Positions 45,115 through 53,776 of a DNA stretch of 64,000 nucleotides are shown here, one piece after another. Below the pieces are notes generated by a model that was not told the DNA's origin, searched no databases, and saw only the letters and a program-made list of their open reading frames with translations. This DNA is from Krasilnikoviella flava (GTDB taxonomy: Bacteria; Actinomycetota; Actinomycetes; Actinomycetales; Cellulomonadaceae): contig NZ_FUZQ01000007.1 in NCBI RefSeq assembly GCF_900167525.1, positions 62,001 through 126,000 of the forward strand. The letters are read 5' to 3'. The translations under genes and the position numbers were made by a program. How positions within the stretch are numbered: position 1 is the stretch's first letter; every line of letters starts with the position of its first letter.

Positions 45115-45228
45115 CTGCTCTCTCTCTGTGTGCGGCATCGTGCCGGGTCCGGCGTCCGTCCAGTGTCCGGTGGGCGCCCGGGCCGACGTGGGACCTTACA
45201 CGCTCGGCGTGCCTCGTAGGATCGGGGC

Positions 45229-45618
45229 ATGCCCGACACCCCTCACGACCCCGCAGCCCGGCCCGCCGGCCCTCCCGTCACGGACGGGATGCCGCAGGAG
45301 ATCCTCGAGCTGCGCGCCAGCATCGACAACATCGACGCCGCCCTGGTGCACCTGCTGGCCGAGCGATTCAAGATGACCCGGCGCGTGGGCGAGCTCAAGG
45401 CCGTGGGCGGCCTGCCGCCCGGAGACCCCTCCCGCGACCGACAGCAGGTCGACCGGCTCAAGGGCCTGGCGGAGAGCGCCGGGCTCGACCCCGAGTTCAC
45501 CGAGCAGTTCCGCAACTTCATCGTCTCCGAGGTGATCCGCCACCACGAGCGCATCGCCGCCGAGCACGCCGCCGGGCGCCTCAAGGGCGAGCTGCCGCCC
45601 CTGGACACCTACGCTTGA
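45229..45618 (+). CDS. Chorismate mutase (AroQ type)
   Basis: The protein is 129 aa from ATG 45229. After a Pro-rich N-terminus the AroQ helix ILELRASIDNIDAALVHLLAERFKMTRRVGELKAVGGLPPGDPSRDRQQVDRLKGLAESAGLDPEFTEQFRNFIVSEVIRHHERI contains the usual chorismate contacts (LRxxID, K of GELK, RxxQ). It converts chorismate to prephenate for Phe/Tyr. There is no signal peptide, so it is the cytoplasmic form; in many actinobacteria the small mutase works with DAHP synthase, which is not encoded nearby. Confidence 0.93.
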   Translation: MPDTPHDPAARPAGPPVTDGMPQEILELRASIDNIDAALVHLLAERFKMTRRVGELKAVGGLPPGDPSRDRQQVDRLKGLAESAGLDPEFTEQFRNFIVSEVIRHHERIAAEHAAGRLKGELPPLDTYA

Positions 45619-45738
45619 AGAGGTGAGATCTGACCCGCTGAACCGGGTCCGAGGACTTGCGCGACGCGGTGGCGTCCGCCGCGTTTCCGTCGCACGCTGG
45701 GGGCTACAGCCGACGACGGACACCTGGGGGAACCACGG

Positions 45739-46977
45739 ATGAAGATCGACTGGCTCAAGCCCCTCGTCGGCCGCCCCGGACCGTTCGCGACCGTCTACCT
45801 GGACGCGACGCCCTCGGCCGAGGCGGGCGACAGGGACGTCGCGAACCGATGGCGGGCGGTGCGACGCTCCTTGGAACGGCAGTCCGCTCCGGCGGGCGTG
45901 CTCGACGAGCTCGAGGTCGCCGTGCTGCGGCCCACGCGGGTGGCGGGCGCCCACGGCCGGGTGCTCATCGCCGAGGACGGCGGGGTGGCGGTCGACCGCG
46001 TGCTGCGGAACCCGCCGGCCGTCGCGACGGGCGTGTGGCTGCCGGTGCCGGTGCTGCTGCAGGCGGCGCAGGCGGCGGACGAGGCGGTCGACGCCCTGTG
46101 CGTCGCCGTCGACCGCAGCGGTGCGGACTTCTGGCCCTGCGACGCCGGCGGCCGGCCGGGCAGGGCCCGCGAGATGTTCGAGGGCCCGAACGACGAGGTG
46201 AGCAAGACCTCGAGCACCGGCACGAAGCGCGCCATCATCGAGTCGCGGGCCGAGGACTCGTGGAAGCGCAACGCCGAGGCGGTCGCGGCGGAGGTCGACC
46301 GGCGCGTCGCGCAGGGCCGCCCGGAGGTCGTGGTGCTCACCGGCGACGTCCGCGCCGTGAACCTCGTGCGGTCGGCGCTCGGCCAGGAAGCTGCGCGGCG
46401 GTCTGTGGAGGTCGCGGGCGGCGGGCGCGGGCCGGGCATCCGGGCAGCGGACTTCGCGGCGAGCGTCGAGGACGCGCTGGACTCCTACCGGGAGCGGCGG
46501 CGCGAGGTGGTGCTCGCCGAGTACCGGCAGGACCAGGGGCGCGAGGAGGGCGCCGTGACGTCGATCGACGACGTCGTCGCCGTCCTGGCACGCGGGCAGG
46601 TCAAGGCCCTGGTGCTGGCCGAGCAGATCGCTCTCGACTCGACGTCCGCGCTCGCCGCCACCGGCGGAGCGGGCGGCGCCGACGGGCTGCTCGGTGGCCG
46701 CACGCTGTGGATCGGGCCGGACCCGATGCACATCGCGACCTCACGGTCGGACCTGGCGGACCTCGGCCTCACCGACGGGCTGGAGGAGCTGCCGGCCACG
46801 TCAGCGCTGCTGCGCGCCGCGATCGGGCAGGACGCGGCGCTGACGTTCGCGCCCGAGGGGTCGGTGGACCTCGTCGACGGCGTCGGGGCCACCCTGCGCT
46901 GGCACGACGACGGGACTCCCAAGGAGGTCGCCGCCACCATGAGCGGCGACGGCGACCGGTTCCGGTCGCCGAGGTAG
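45739..46977 (+). CDS. eRF1/Vms1-like (BaeRF family) protein similar to mycobacterial Rv2629
   Basis: The protein is 412 aa from ATG 45739 after GGGGGAACC. The N-terminal part (GPFATVYLDATPSAEAGDRDVANRWRAVRRSLERQSAPAGVLDELE) and the C-terminal pelota-like domain (SIDDVVAVLARGQVKALVLAEQIA) are those of the bacterial archaeo-eukaryotic release-factor-like proteins; Rv2629 is the studied actinobacterial relative, linked to dormancy. The central domain (VLTGDVRAVNLVRSALGQEA) is the eRF1 domain 2-like fold; I see no GGQ. A ribosome-rescue role is suspected for the family but unproven. The final AGG TAG lies inside the hairpin repeat 46968-47023. Confidence 0.82.
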   Translation: MKIDWLKPLVGRPGPFATVYLDATPSAEAGDRDVANRWRAVRRSLERQSAPAGVLDELEVAVLRPTRVAGAHGRVLIAEDGGVAVDRVLRNPPAVATGVWLPVPVLLQAAQAADEAVDALCVAVDRSGADFWPCDAGGRPGRAREMFEGPNDEVSKTSSTGTKRAIIESRAEDSWKRNAEAVAAEVDRRVAQGRPEVVVLTGDVRAVNLVRSALGQEAARRSVEVAGGGRGPGIRAADFAASVEDALDSYRERRREVVLAEYRQDQGREEGAVTSIDDVVAVLARGQVKALVLAEQIALDSTSALAATGGAGGADGLLGGRTLWIGPDPMHIATSRSDLADLGLTDGLEELPATSALLRAAIGQDAALTFAPEGSVDLVDGVGATLRWHDDGTPKEVAATMSGDGDRFRSPR

Positions 46978-47023
46978 TCCAGGATTTGCCGAACTACCTC
47001 GGCAAATCCTGGACTACCTCGGC
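46968..47023. repeat. Perfect 25-bp inverted repeat at the convergent 3' ends (GCCGAGGTAG type)
   Basis: Arms 46968-46992 and 46999-47023 are perfectly complementary with a 6-nt loop. The sequence is AT-richer than its surroundings (CCAGGATTTGCC). ACTACCTCGGC occurs twice in direct orientation (46993-47003 and 47013-47023) and once inverted (46968-46978). It includes the last codons and stop of the eRF1-like gene and ends 5 bp before the valS stop, so it also works as a bidirectional terminator. Confidence 0.88.
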
Positions 47024-47028
47024 GTGGC

Positions 47029-49803
47029 TCAGGCCTTCGGCTTGCGGGCCGGAGGCTCGCCCAGCTCGGACGCGGTGACGACGATGCCGCCCTGGACGTC
47101 GGGGTTGCCCTGGCCCTCGACCGCCTCGATGACCTCGAGCGTGCCGGTCGCGCGGCCGGCGCCCCGGACGTCGTCGAGCGCAGACCGGACGCCGTCGAGC
47201 AGGCCGGCCGGGACCGCCATGGACGCGGCCAGGATCGGCGTGCGCATCGAGACCTTGGCCTCGGACTTGATCTTGCGCAGCGCGGCGAGCGCGTGCCCCG
47301 CGGCGGTGAGCTGCACGAGCTCGGCATCCCCCGCTGCGGCGCGGAGCGGGGCGGCGACGGGCCAAGCGGCGTGGTGCACCGAGCCGGCGCGCCACCACGA
47401 CCAGACCTCCTCGGTGGCGAACGGCAGGAACGGCGCCAGCAGCCGCAGCAGGGTGTCCACCGCGAGGGCGAGCGCCGTGCGGGCGGACTCGGTCTCGGCC
47501 GTCACCGCGGTGGCCGCGGCGCCGGCGCCGTACGCGCGGTCCTTGACCAGCTCGAGGTAGTCGTCGCAGAAGGTCCAGAAGAACGTCTCGGTGACCTCGA
47601 GCGCGCGGGTGTGGTCGTACGCCTCGAACGCGTCGGTGGCCTGCTCGACGACGTCCGCCAGCCCGGTGAGCATCGCGCGGTCCAGCGGCACGGTGACGCG
47701 GGCAGGGTCGAGCACGATCTCGCCGGCGCCGGTCTCGGGGTCGACGCCGAAGGTCAGCGCGAACTTCGAGGCGTTGAGCACCTTGATGGCGAGGCGACGG
47801 CCGATCTTCATCTGGCCGACCTCGAAGGCGGCGTCGGTGCCCAGACGTGCCGCGGCGGCCCAGTAGCGGACGGCGTCGGCGCCGTGCTCCTCCAGCAGCG
47901 CCATCGGCGTGACGACGTTGCCCTTGGACTTCGACATCTTCTTGCGGTCCGGGTCGAGGATCCAGCCGCTGATGGCCGCGTGCTTCCACGGCAGCACGCC
48001 GCACTCGAGGTGCGAGCGCACGACCGAGGAGAACAGCCAGGTGCGAATGATGTCCTGGCCCTGCGGGCGCAGGTCCATCGGGTAGACGCGGGAGAAGAGG
48101 TCGGCGTCGCGCTCCCAGCCGGACACGATGAGGGGCGAGAGCGACGACGTCGCCCAGGTGTCCATGACGTCGGCGTCGCCGACGAAACCGCCGGGCGCGC
48201 CGCGCTGGGACTCGTCGTAGCCCGCCGGGGCCTGCGACGTCGGGTCGACGGGCAGCTCGGCCTCGGACGGCACGATCGGGTGGTCGTGGTCGACGTCGCC
48301 CGCCTCGGTCAGCGGGTACCACAGCGGCACGGCCACGCCGAAGAAGCGCTGGCGCGAGATGAGCCAGTCCCCGTTGAGGCCGTTCACCCAGTTCTCGTAG
48401 CGCACGCGCATGAAGTCGGGGTGGAAGTCGAGCTCCTTGCCGCGCGCGAGCAGCTCGGCCTTGAGGTCGCGGGCCTCCCAGTCGCGCCCGCCGTTGCGGA
48501 TGTACCACTGGCGGGAGGTGACGATCTCGAGGGGCTTGTCGCCCTTCTCGTAGAAGTTCGTCATGCGCTGCGTGGCGCTGGGCTCGCCGTCCAGGTCCCC
48601 CGAGGCGCGCAGCGCGTCGACGACGGCCTTGCGGGCGCTGAACGTGGTCTTGCCGGCGAGCTCCTCGGTGTACAGGGCCTCGCCCGGCCCGCCCGCGACC
48701 CAGTCCGGCGTCTCGCGGGACAGGCGACCGTCGCGCTGGATGACGGAGCGGGTCGCGAGCTGCAGCTCGCGCCACCACTGCACGTCGGTGAGGTCGCCGA
48801 AGGTGCAGCACATCGCGATGCCGGCGCCCTTGTCCATCGCGGCGGCGGGGTGCGCGAGCACCGGCACCTCCACGCCGAACAGGGGAGAGGTGACGGTGGT
48901 GCCGAACAGGTCCTGGTACCGCTCGTCGTCGGGGTGCGCGATGAGCGCCACCACGGCCGGGATGAGCTCGGGCCGGGTGGTCTCGATGTACAGCGGGGTG
49001 CCGTCGGGCCGGTGGAACGCAACCCGGTGGTAGAAGCCGGGGTACTCCCGCGCCTCGAGCTCGGCCTGCGCGACCGCCGTCTGGAACGTCACGTCCCACA
49101 GGCCGGGGGCCTCGGCCTGGTAGGCCTCGCCGCGGGCGAGGTTGCGCAGGAACGCGCGCTGCGACGCGGCGCGCGAGGTGGTGTCGATGGTCTGGTAGTT
49201 CTGGGCCCAGTCCACGGACAGGCCGAGGCGCCGCCACAGCTCCTCGAACTGCCGCTCGTCGTCGGCGGTGAGCTGCTCGCACAGCTCGATGAAGTTGCGG
49301 CGGCTGACCGGCACCTGGTCGGCGGGCTTGACGTTCTTGCGGTCGGTGCCCTGGTGCGGGGGCTCGAAGCCCTCGACGTACGGCAGCGACGGGTCGCAGC
49401 GCACGCCGTAGTAGTTCTGCACGCGGCGCTCGGTGGGCAGGCCGTTGTCGTCCCAGCCCATGGGGTAGAAGACCTTCTTGCCCCGCATCCGCTGGAAGCG
49501 CGCGACCGTGTCGGTGTGGGTGTAGCTGAACACGTGGCCCACGTGCAGGGAGCCCGAGACCGTGGGCGGCGGGGTGTCGATCGAGTACACCTGCTCGCGC
49601 GTGGCGGTGCGGTCGAAGGCGTACGTGCCCTCGGCGGTCCAGCGCTCGTCGAAGCGCTGCTCCAGCCCGTCCAGGCTCACCTTGTCCGGTACCTCCCGGA
49701 CCACCGCGCGCACGACGTCGCCGGCTACGGTGCCGGCGGGCGGGGTCGCTGCGGGGGTCTGCGCGGGCGCGGTCGGCGCCTCGTGGGTCGGGAAGTCGCT
49801 CAT
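47029..49803 (-). CDS. valS: Valyl-tRNA synthetase
   Basis: The protein is 924 aa from ATG 49803. The HIGH region reads TPPPTVSGSLHVGHVFSYTHTD and the KMSKS loop DRKKMSKSKGNVV. The editing (CP1) domain is complete (IETTRPELIPAVVALIAHPDDERYQDLFGTTVTSPLFGVEVPVL). GWDDNGLPTERRVQNYYGVRCDP replaces the enterobacterial GTDHAGIATQ block. This pattern is that of the archaeal/Rickettsia-like (type 2) ValRS rather than the common bacterial form; this assignment comes from memory of family signatures. The C-terminal coiled-coil arm of bacterial ValRS appears reduced. No T-box is visible upstream. Confidence 0.95.
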   Translation of the reverse strand: MSDFPTHEAPTAPAQTPAATPPAGTVAGDVVRAVVREVPDKVSLDGLEQRFDERWTAEGTYAFDRTATREQVYSIDTPPPTVSGSLHVGHVFSYTHTDTVARFQRMRGKKVFYPMGWDDNGLPTERRVQNYYGVRCDPSLPYVEGFEPPHQGTDRKNVKPADQVPVSRRNFIELCEQLTADDERQFEELWRRLGLSVDWAQNYQTIDTTSRAASQRAFLRNLARGEAYQAEAPGLWDVTFQTAVAQAELEAREYPGFYHRVAFHRPDGTPLYIETTRPELIPAVVALIAHPDDERYQDLFGTTVTSPLFGVEVPVLAHPAAAMDKGAGIAMCCTFGDLTDVQWWRELQLATRSVIQRDGRLSRETPDWVAGGPGEALYTEELAGKTTFSARKAVVDALRASGDLDGEPSATQRMTNFYEKGDKPLEIVTSRQWYIRNGGRDWEARDLKAELLARGKELDFHPDFMRVRYENWVNGLNGDWLISRQRFFGVAVPLWYPLTEAGDVDHDHPIVPSEAELPVDPTSQAPAGYDESQRGAPGGFVGDADVMDTWATSSLSPLIVSGWERDADLFSRVYPMDLRPQGQDIIRTWLFSSVVRSHLECGVLPWKHAAISGWILDPDRKKMSKSKGNVVTPMALLEEHGADAVRYWAAAARLGTDAAFEVGQMKIGRRLAIKVLNASKFALTFGVDPETGAGEIVLDPARVTVPLDRAMLTGLADVVEQATDAFEAYDHTRALEVTETFFWTFCDDYLELVKDRAYGAGAAATAVTAETESARTALALAVDTLLRLLAPFLPFATEEVWSWWRAGSVHHAAWPVAAPLRAAAGDAELVQLTAAGHALAALRKIKSEAKVSMRTPILAASMAVPAGLLDGVRSALDDVRGAGRATGTLEVIEAVEGQGNPDVQGGIVVTASELGEPPARKPKA

Positions 49804-49852
49804 GGTCGCTCATTCTCCCAGATCCGCGGTGACCCTCGGCGCACGGATATCT

Positions 49853-49919
49853 CATTCGATGGACAGTCATTCCATGATGTGGACAGGCGTCCTGAACGGC
49901 GTCGGAACCGTCGTAATGT
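49853..49919 (+). promoter_or_regulatory. Promoter region of the ABC importer operon
   Basis: CTGAAC (49892-49897) and TAATGT (49914-49919), 16 bp apart, form a candidate promoter. Upstream are two related sequences, each with CATTC followed by GGACAG (49853-49866 and 49868-49886), a possible activator or repressor site. Downstream, GGCGCCA/TGGCGCC (49927-49933 with 49938-49944) forms a leader hairpin. Confidence 0.45.
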
Positions 49920-49999
49920 GGCGGCCGGCGCCACGGGTGGCGCCACCTCGAACCGTCCGGCCCGCTCCACGGGACCGGACCACGTCCCGGGAGGACGAG

Positions 50000-50053
50000 A
50001 TGCAGGCGATGTGTTGTCGGTGCTGTTGCCGCCGCTTCGCCCTGCCCGCCTGA
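50000..50053 (+). CDS. Poly-cysteine leader peptide (17 aa)
   Basis: ATG 50000 follows GGGAGGAC and encodes MQAMCCRCCCRRFALPA, then TGA. Five of its first ten residues are Cys, in two runs. It ends 16 bp before the first permease gene. Cys-rich small upstream ORFs in mycobacteria and other actinobacteria slow ribosomes when cysteine is scarce and so open the ribosome-binding site of the next gene (cysteine-responsive attenuation). The SD of the permease (GAGGAG) lies next to the self-complementary GGAGCTCC, so it could be hidden in a hairpin. It predicts that this importer is induced by cysteine shortage. Confidence 0.78.
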   Translation: MQAMCCRCCCRRFALPA

Positions 50054-50069
50054 CACCCGAGGAGCTCCC

Positions 50070-51017
50070 ATGACGCTCGACCACGCCGACGAGCTGGTCG
50101 TGCCCGAGGGGCAACCCCCGTCCGCCACCGGGCGGCGCACGTTCTGGCACCGCTTCGCCCAGGACCGGTTCGCCGTCGCCGGCGCGGTCACGGTGGTCGT
50201 CTACGTCGTCGTCGCCCTGTTCGCGCCCCTGATCACGCGCCTGCTCGGCGTCGACCCGTACACCTACGACCTGGCCGCCCTCGACGCGACGGGCGCCCCG
50301 GCCGGCTGGGGCGGCGGCATCAGCGCCGAGCACTGGTTCGGCGTCGAGCCGCTGACCGGCCGCGACCTGTTCGCGATCGTGCTCATGGGCTCGCGGACGT
50401 CGCTGGTCGTGGGGATCGGGGCCACCGTCGTCTCGATGTTCATCGGCACCGTCCTCGGGCTGCTCGCCGGCTACCTCGGCGGCTGGGTGGACTGGGTGGT
50501 CAGCCGCGGCGTCGACATCATGCTCGGCCTGCCGGCGCTGATCTTCATGATCGCGATCGGCGCCGTGGCCCCGGAGTCCTTCCCCCGTCTCCTGCTGCTC
50601 GTGCTGGTCATCGGCGTGTTCAGCTGGTCGTCCGTGGCCCGCGTCGTGCGCGGACAGGCCCTCGGCCTGCGGTCGCGCGGCTTCGTGCGCGCCTCCCAGG
50701 CGCTCGGTGCCGGGCACGGGCACGTCCTGTTCCGCCAGGTGCTGCCCAACCTGGCCGCCACCGTGGTCGTCTTCGCGACGATCAGCATCCCGGGCGCCAT
50801 CGGCGCAGAGGCGGCGCTGTCGTTCCTCGGTGTCGGCGTGCCGCCGCCGACGCCGTCGTGGGGCCGGTCCATCGGCGACGCCGTGACCTGGTTCAGCTCC
50901 GACCCGATGTACCTCGTCTTCCCCGGCCTCGCGCTGTTCGGCATCACGCTCGCGCTCAACGCGTTCGGCGACGGCCTGCGCGACGCTCTCGACCCGCGCT
51001 CCGGAGGCCGTCAGTGA
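50070..51017 (+). CDS. Peptide/nickel-type ABC transporter permease (DppC/OppC-like)
   Basis: The protein is 315 aa from ATG 50070. First membrane helix FAVAGAVTVVVYVVVALFAPLI, a long extracytoplasmic loop with WFGVEPLTGRDLFAIVLMGSRTSLVVGIG, and the permease EAA loop VVRGQALGLRSRGFVRASQALGAGHGHVLFRQVLPN. These are typical of the OppC component of class 5 importers. It overlaps the next permease by GTGA. In most dpp/opp operons the B-type permease comes first; here the C-type leads. It is the gene directly under the Cys-rich leader. Confidence 0.92.
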   Translation: MTLDHADELVVPEGQPPSATGRRTFWHRFAQDRFAVAGAVTVVVYVVVALFAPLITRLLGVDPYTYDLAALDATGAPAGWGGGISAEHWFGVEPLTGRDLFAIVLMGSRTSLVVGIGATVVSMFIGTVLGLLAGYLGGWVDWVVSRGVDIMLGLPALIFMIAIGAVAPESFPRLLLLVLVIGVFSWSSVARVVRGQALGLRSRGFVRASQALGAGHGHVLFRQVLPNLAATVVVFATISIPGAIGAEAALSFLGVGVPPPTPSWGRSIGDAVTWFSSDPMYLVFPGLALFGITLALNAFGDGLRDALDPRSGGRQ

Positions 51018-52006
51018 ACGCTCTGCGGTTCGTCGGCACGCGCCTCACGAGCATGGTCTTCGTGCTCCTCGCGGTCTCCCTCCTGACCTACGCGATCTTC
51101 GTGCTGCTGCCCGCCGACCCGGCCCAGCTCGCCTGCGGGCGGCCGTGCACGCCGGAGCGGCTCGAGACGGCGCGCGCCTTCATGGGGCTGGACCAGAACT
51201 TCCTGGTGCAGTGGTGGAACTTCGTGACGGGCATCTTCACGGGCCGCACCTTCGGGTCGGCGGGCGCGGAGATCACCTGCCCCGCCCCGTGCCTCGGCTA
51301 CTCCTTCGTGCTGCGCCAGCCGGTGACCGATCTCATCGTCGGGCGCCTGCCGGTGACGTTCTCGATCGCGCTCGGGGCCGCCGTCCTGTGGCTGCTCGCC
51401 GGTGTCGCGGCGGGCGTGGTCGCCGCGGTGCGCCGCGGCACCACCGTCGACCGCGCGATCATGGTCACCGCGATCACCGGGGTCTCCGCGCCCAGCTACC
51501 TCGTGGGGTTGCTCGGCATCCTGCTCTTCGGGTTCACGCTCGACATGGTGCCCGTGAACGGTTACGTGCCGTTCACCACCAGCCCCGTGGACTGGGCCTG
51601 GCACCTGGTGCTGCCGTGGTGCGTGCTGGCGTTCCTGTCGGCGGCGATCTACGCGCGGCTGACGCGCGCCCAGATGCTCGACGCCCTCGGGTCGGAGTAC
51701 GTGCGCACCGCCCGCGCCAAGGGGATCACCGAGCGGCGCGTCGTGACCCGCCACGCGCTGCGCAACGTCATGGTGCCGGTGGTCACGCTGTTCGGCCTCG
51801 ACCTCGGCGTGCTGCTGGGCGGCACCGTGATCACCGAGAAGGTGTTCTCGATGGCGGGGCTCGGCGCGTTGCTGCTCGACGCCGTCGGCAACACCGACGT
51901 CCCGCTGCTGGTGGGCGTCACCTTCTTCTCCGCGGCCCTCATCGTGGTCGCCAACCTGCTCGTCGACGTCGTGTACGGCGTCATGGACCCGCGGGTGCGC
52001 GCATGA
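51014..52006 (+). CDS. Peptide/nickel-type ABC transporter permease (DppB/OppB-like)
   Basis: The protein is 330 aa from GTG 51014. The N-terminal signature FVGTRLTSMVFVLLAVSLLTYAIFVLLPADPA is that of OppB. The periplasmic insert (CGRPCTPERLETARAFMGLDQNFLVQWWNFVTGIFTGRTFG) contains two Cys pairs (CGRPC, CPAPC) that could form disulfides. The EAA loop is EYVRTARAKGITERRVVTRHALRN. It pairs with the preceding permease to form the channel. The substrate-binding protein gene follows after about 80 bp with its own SD. Confidence 0.93.
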   Translation: MNALRFVGTRLTSMVFVLLAVSLLTYAIFVLLPADPAQLACGRPCTPERLETARAFMGLDQNFLVQWWNFVTGIFTGRTFGSAGAEITCPAPCLGYSFVLRQPVTDLIVGRLPVTFSIALGAAVLWLLAGVAAGVVAAVRRGTTVDRAIMVTAITGVSAPSYLVGLLGILLFGFTLDMVPVNGYVPFTTSPVDWAWHLVLPWCVLAFLSAAIYARLTRAQMLDALGSEYVRTARAKGITERRVVTRHALRNVMVPVVTLFGLDLGVLLGGTVITEKVFSMAGLGALLLDAVGNTDVPLLVGVTFFSAALIVVANLLVDVVYGVMDPRVRA

Positions 52007-52087
52007 GCGCCCGTGCGTACGCGGGGCGATGTCCCGGCGGCACGCGCCACCCCCACCCCACGTCCTTCTCCGAGGAGCCCTGAACCC

Positions 52088-53776
52088 ATGACCCGCAACA
52101 CCACCCGCCGACGGTCCGTCGGCGCCGTCTCCGCCGCCGCCGCGCTCGCGCTGGTCCTCACCGCGTGCGGCGCGAACGACAAGGACGACAGCGCGACCGG
52201 CAGCCCGGCCGCCGCCCAGCAGGGCGGCACCCTGCACATCCTCACGTCGGCGCCGTCGATCAACTGGGACCCGGCCACGAGCCAGAACCTCGCCATCACG
52301 ACGCTCGGGCTGGTGGAGCGCCGCCTGACGGCCTGGCAGACCAACTCGGACGGCAGCACCGAGGTGGTGCCCGACCTGGCCACCGACACCGGCACCGCGT
52401 CCGACGACGGCAAGACCTGGACGTACACCCTCAAGGACGGCGTCGCGTTCGAGGACGGCACGCCGATCACGTCGCAGGACGTCAAGTACTCCGTCGAGCG
52501 GTCGTTCGCCCCGGAGCTCACCGGCGGGCTGAGCTACCACAAGAGCCTGCTGACCGGCGGCGACGACTACGCCGGCCCGTACGACGGCAAGACCCTCGAC
52601 TCGATCGAGACGCCGGACGACAAGACGATCGTCTTCCACCTGGACAGCGCGTACGGCGACTGGCCGTGGATCGTCTCGATGCCCGCCTTCGGCGCGGTGC
52701 CCGAGGACAAGGACGACGTCTCGACGTACACCACGACGCCCGTCGCGACGGGTCCGTACAAGGTGGCCGATACGCAGGAGGGGACCTCGGTCACCCTCGA
52801 GCGCAACGACGCCTGGGACCAGTCCACGGACGAGGCGCGCACGGCGGGCCCCGACTCGGTCGTCTTCGAGCTGGGCCAGGACGAGTCCGTTGTGGCGCAG
52901 CGCCTCATCGCCGACGCGGGCGACGACCAGAACGCCTTCGGCGCGACGTTCGTCCCCGCGGCTCAGCTCGCGCAGGTGCAGAACGACGCGAACGCCAAGG
53001 AGCGTCTCGTGACCTCCGGCCCGGGCGCGCTCGCGTACCTCGCGATCAACACCGAGGCCGAGGGGCTCGACGACGTCAAGGTGCGCGAGGCGCTCCAGTA
53101 CGCCGTGGACAAGCAGGCGTTCCAGGTGGCCTCGGGCGGTGCGATCGCCGGCGACCTGGCGACCATGCTCATCACGCCGGGGATCCCCGGGCGCGAGGAG
53201 TACGACCTGTACCCGGCGGAGCCGTCCGGCGACCCGGACAAGGCGAAGGACCTGCTCGCGGACGCGGGCTGGAAGGACCGGCCGCTGCGGCTCGTCGTCC
53301 CGGACGACGCACCCACGCGGGCCAAGGCGGAGGCCATCGAGCAGGGCCTGAAGCGTGCCGGCCTCACGGTGAAGATCGTGACCCAGCCGGCAGAGGTCTG
53401 GACGCAGACCGTGACGCAGGGCGACGGGTCGAAGTACGACCTCACGCTCTCGTCGTGGCAGCCGGACTTCCCGAGCGCGAACGGCAACATCCAGCCGCTG
53501 TTCGCGTCCTCGCAGATCGGCGACGGCGGGTACAACCTGTCGCGCTACTCGAACGCGGACGTGGACGCGCTCATCGAGCAGGCGACCCAGGAGACCGACA
53601 CCGACGCGGCGGCCGCCCTCTGGGCGCAGGCCGACAGGGCGATCGGCCTGGACGCACCCGTGGTCCCGCTGATCTACACGAAGAACTCCTTCCTGCACGG
53701 CTCCAAGGTGCAGAACTTCGAGATCCCGGACTTCCCGGCGTACCCGAACTACCTCAAGGTCTCGCTGGCACCGTGA
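52088..53776 (+). CDS. Lipoprotein substrate-binding protein of the peptide/opine/nickel family (SBP family 5)
   Basis: The protein is 562 aa from ATG 52088. Signal peptide RRRSVGAVSAAAALALVLTACG with lipobox LTAC, so it is anchored outside the membrane. Family 5 signatures: WTYTLKDGVAFEDGTPITSQDVKYSVERSF, DDVKVREALQYAVDKQAF, YDLTLSSWQPDFPSANGNIQPLF, YSNADVDALIEQATQETD. The DFPSANGNIQPLF segment near the C-terminus lines the ligand pocket in relatives that take short peptides or other small compounds; the ligand cannot be read from it. The Cys-rich leader upstream of the operon favours a sulfur-containing ligand (inference). Confidence 0.92.
   Translation: MTRNTTRRRSVGAVSAAAALALVLTACGANDKDDSATGSPAAAQQGGTLHILTSAPSINWDPATSQNLAITTLGLVERRLTAWQTNSDGSTEVVPDLATDTGTASDDGKTWTYTLKDGVAFEDGTPITSQDVKYSVERSFAPELTGGLSYHKSLLTGGDDYAGPYDGKTLDSIETPDDKTIVFHLDSAYGDWPWIVSMPAFGAVPEDKDDVSTYTTTPVATGPYKVADTQEGTSVTLERNDAWDQSTDEARTAGPDSVVFELGQDESVVAQRLIADAGDDQNAFGATFVPAAQLAQVQNDANAKERLVTSGPGALAYLAINTEAEGLDDVKVREALQYAVDKQAFQVASGGAIAGDLATMLITPGIPGREEYDLYPAEPSGDPDKAKDLLADAGWKDRPLRLVVPDDAPTRAKAEAIEQGLKRAGLTVKIVTQPAEVWTQTVTQGDGSKYDLTLSSWQPDFPSANGNIQPLFASSQIGDGGYNLSRYSNADVDALIEQATQETDTDAAAALWAQADRAIGLDAPVVPLIYTKNSFLHGSKVQNFEIPDFPAYPNYLKVSLAP

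Noticed and set aside
49804-49999. T-box riboswitch upstream of valS
   Set aside because: No specifier loop or TGGNACCGCG-type sequence. The region is short and shared with the divergent importer promoter.
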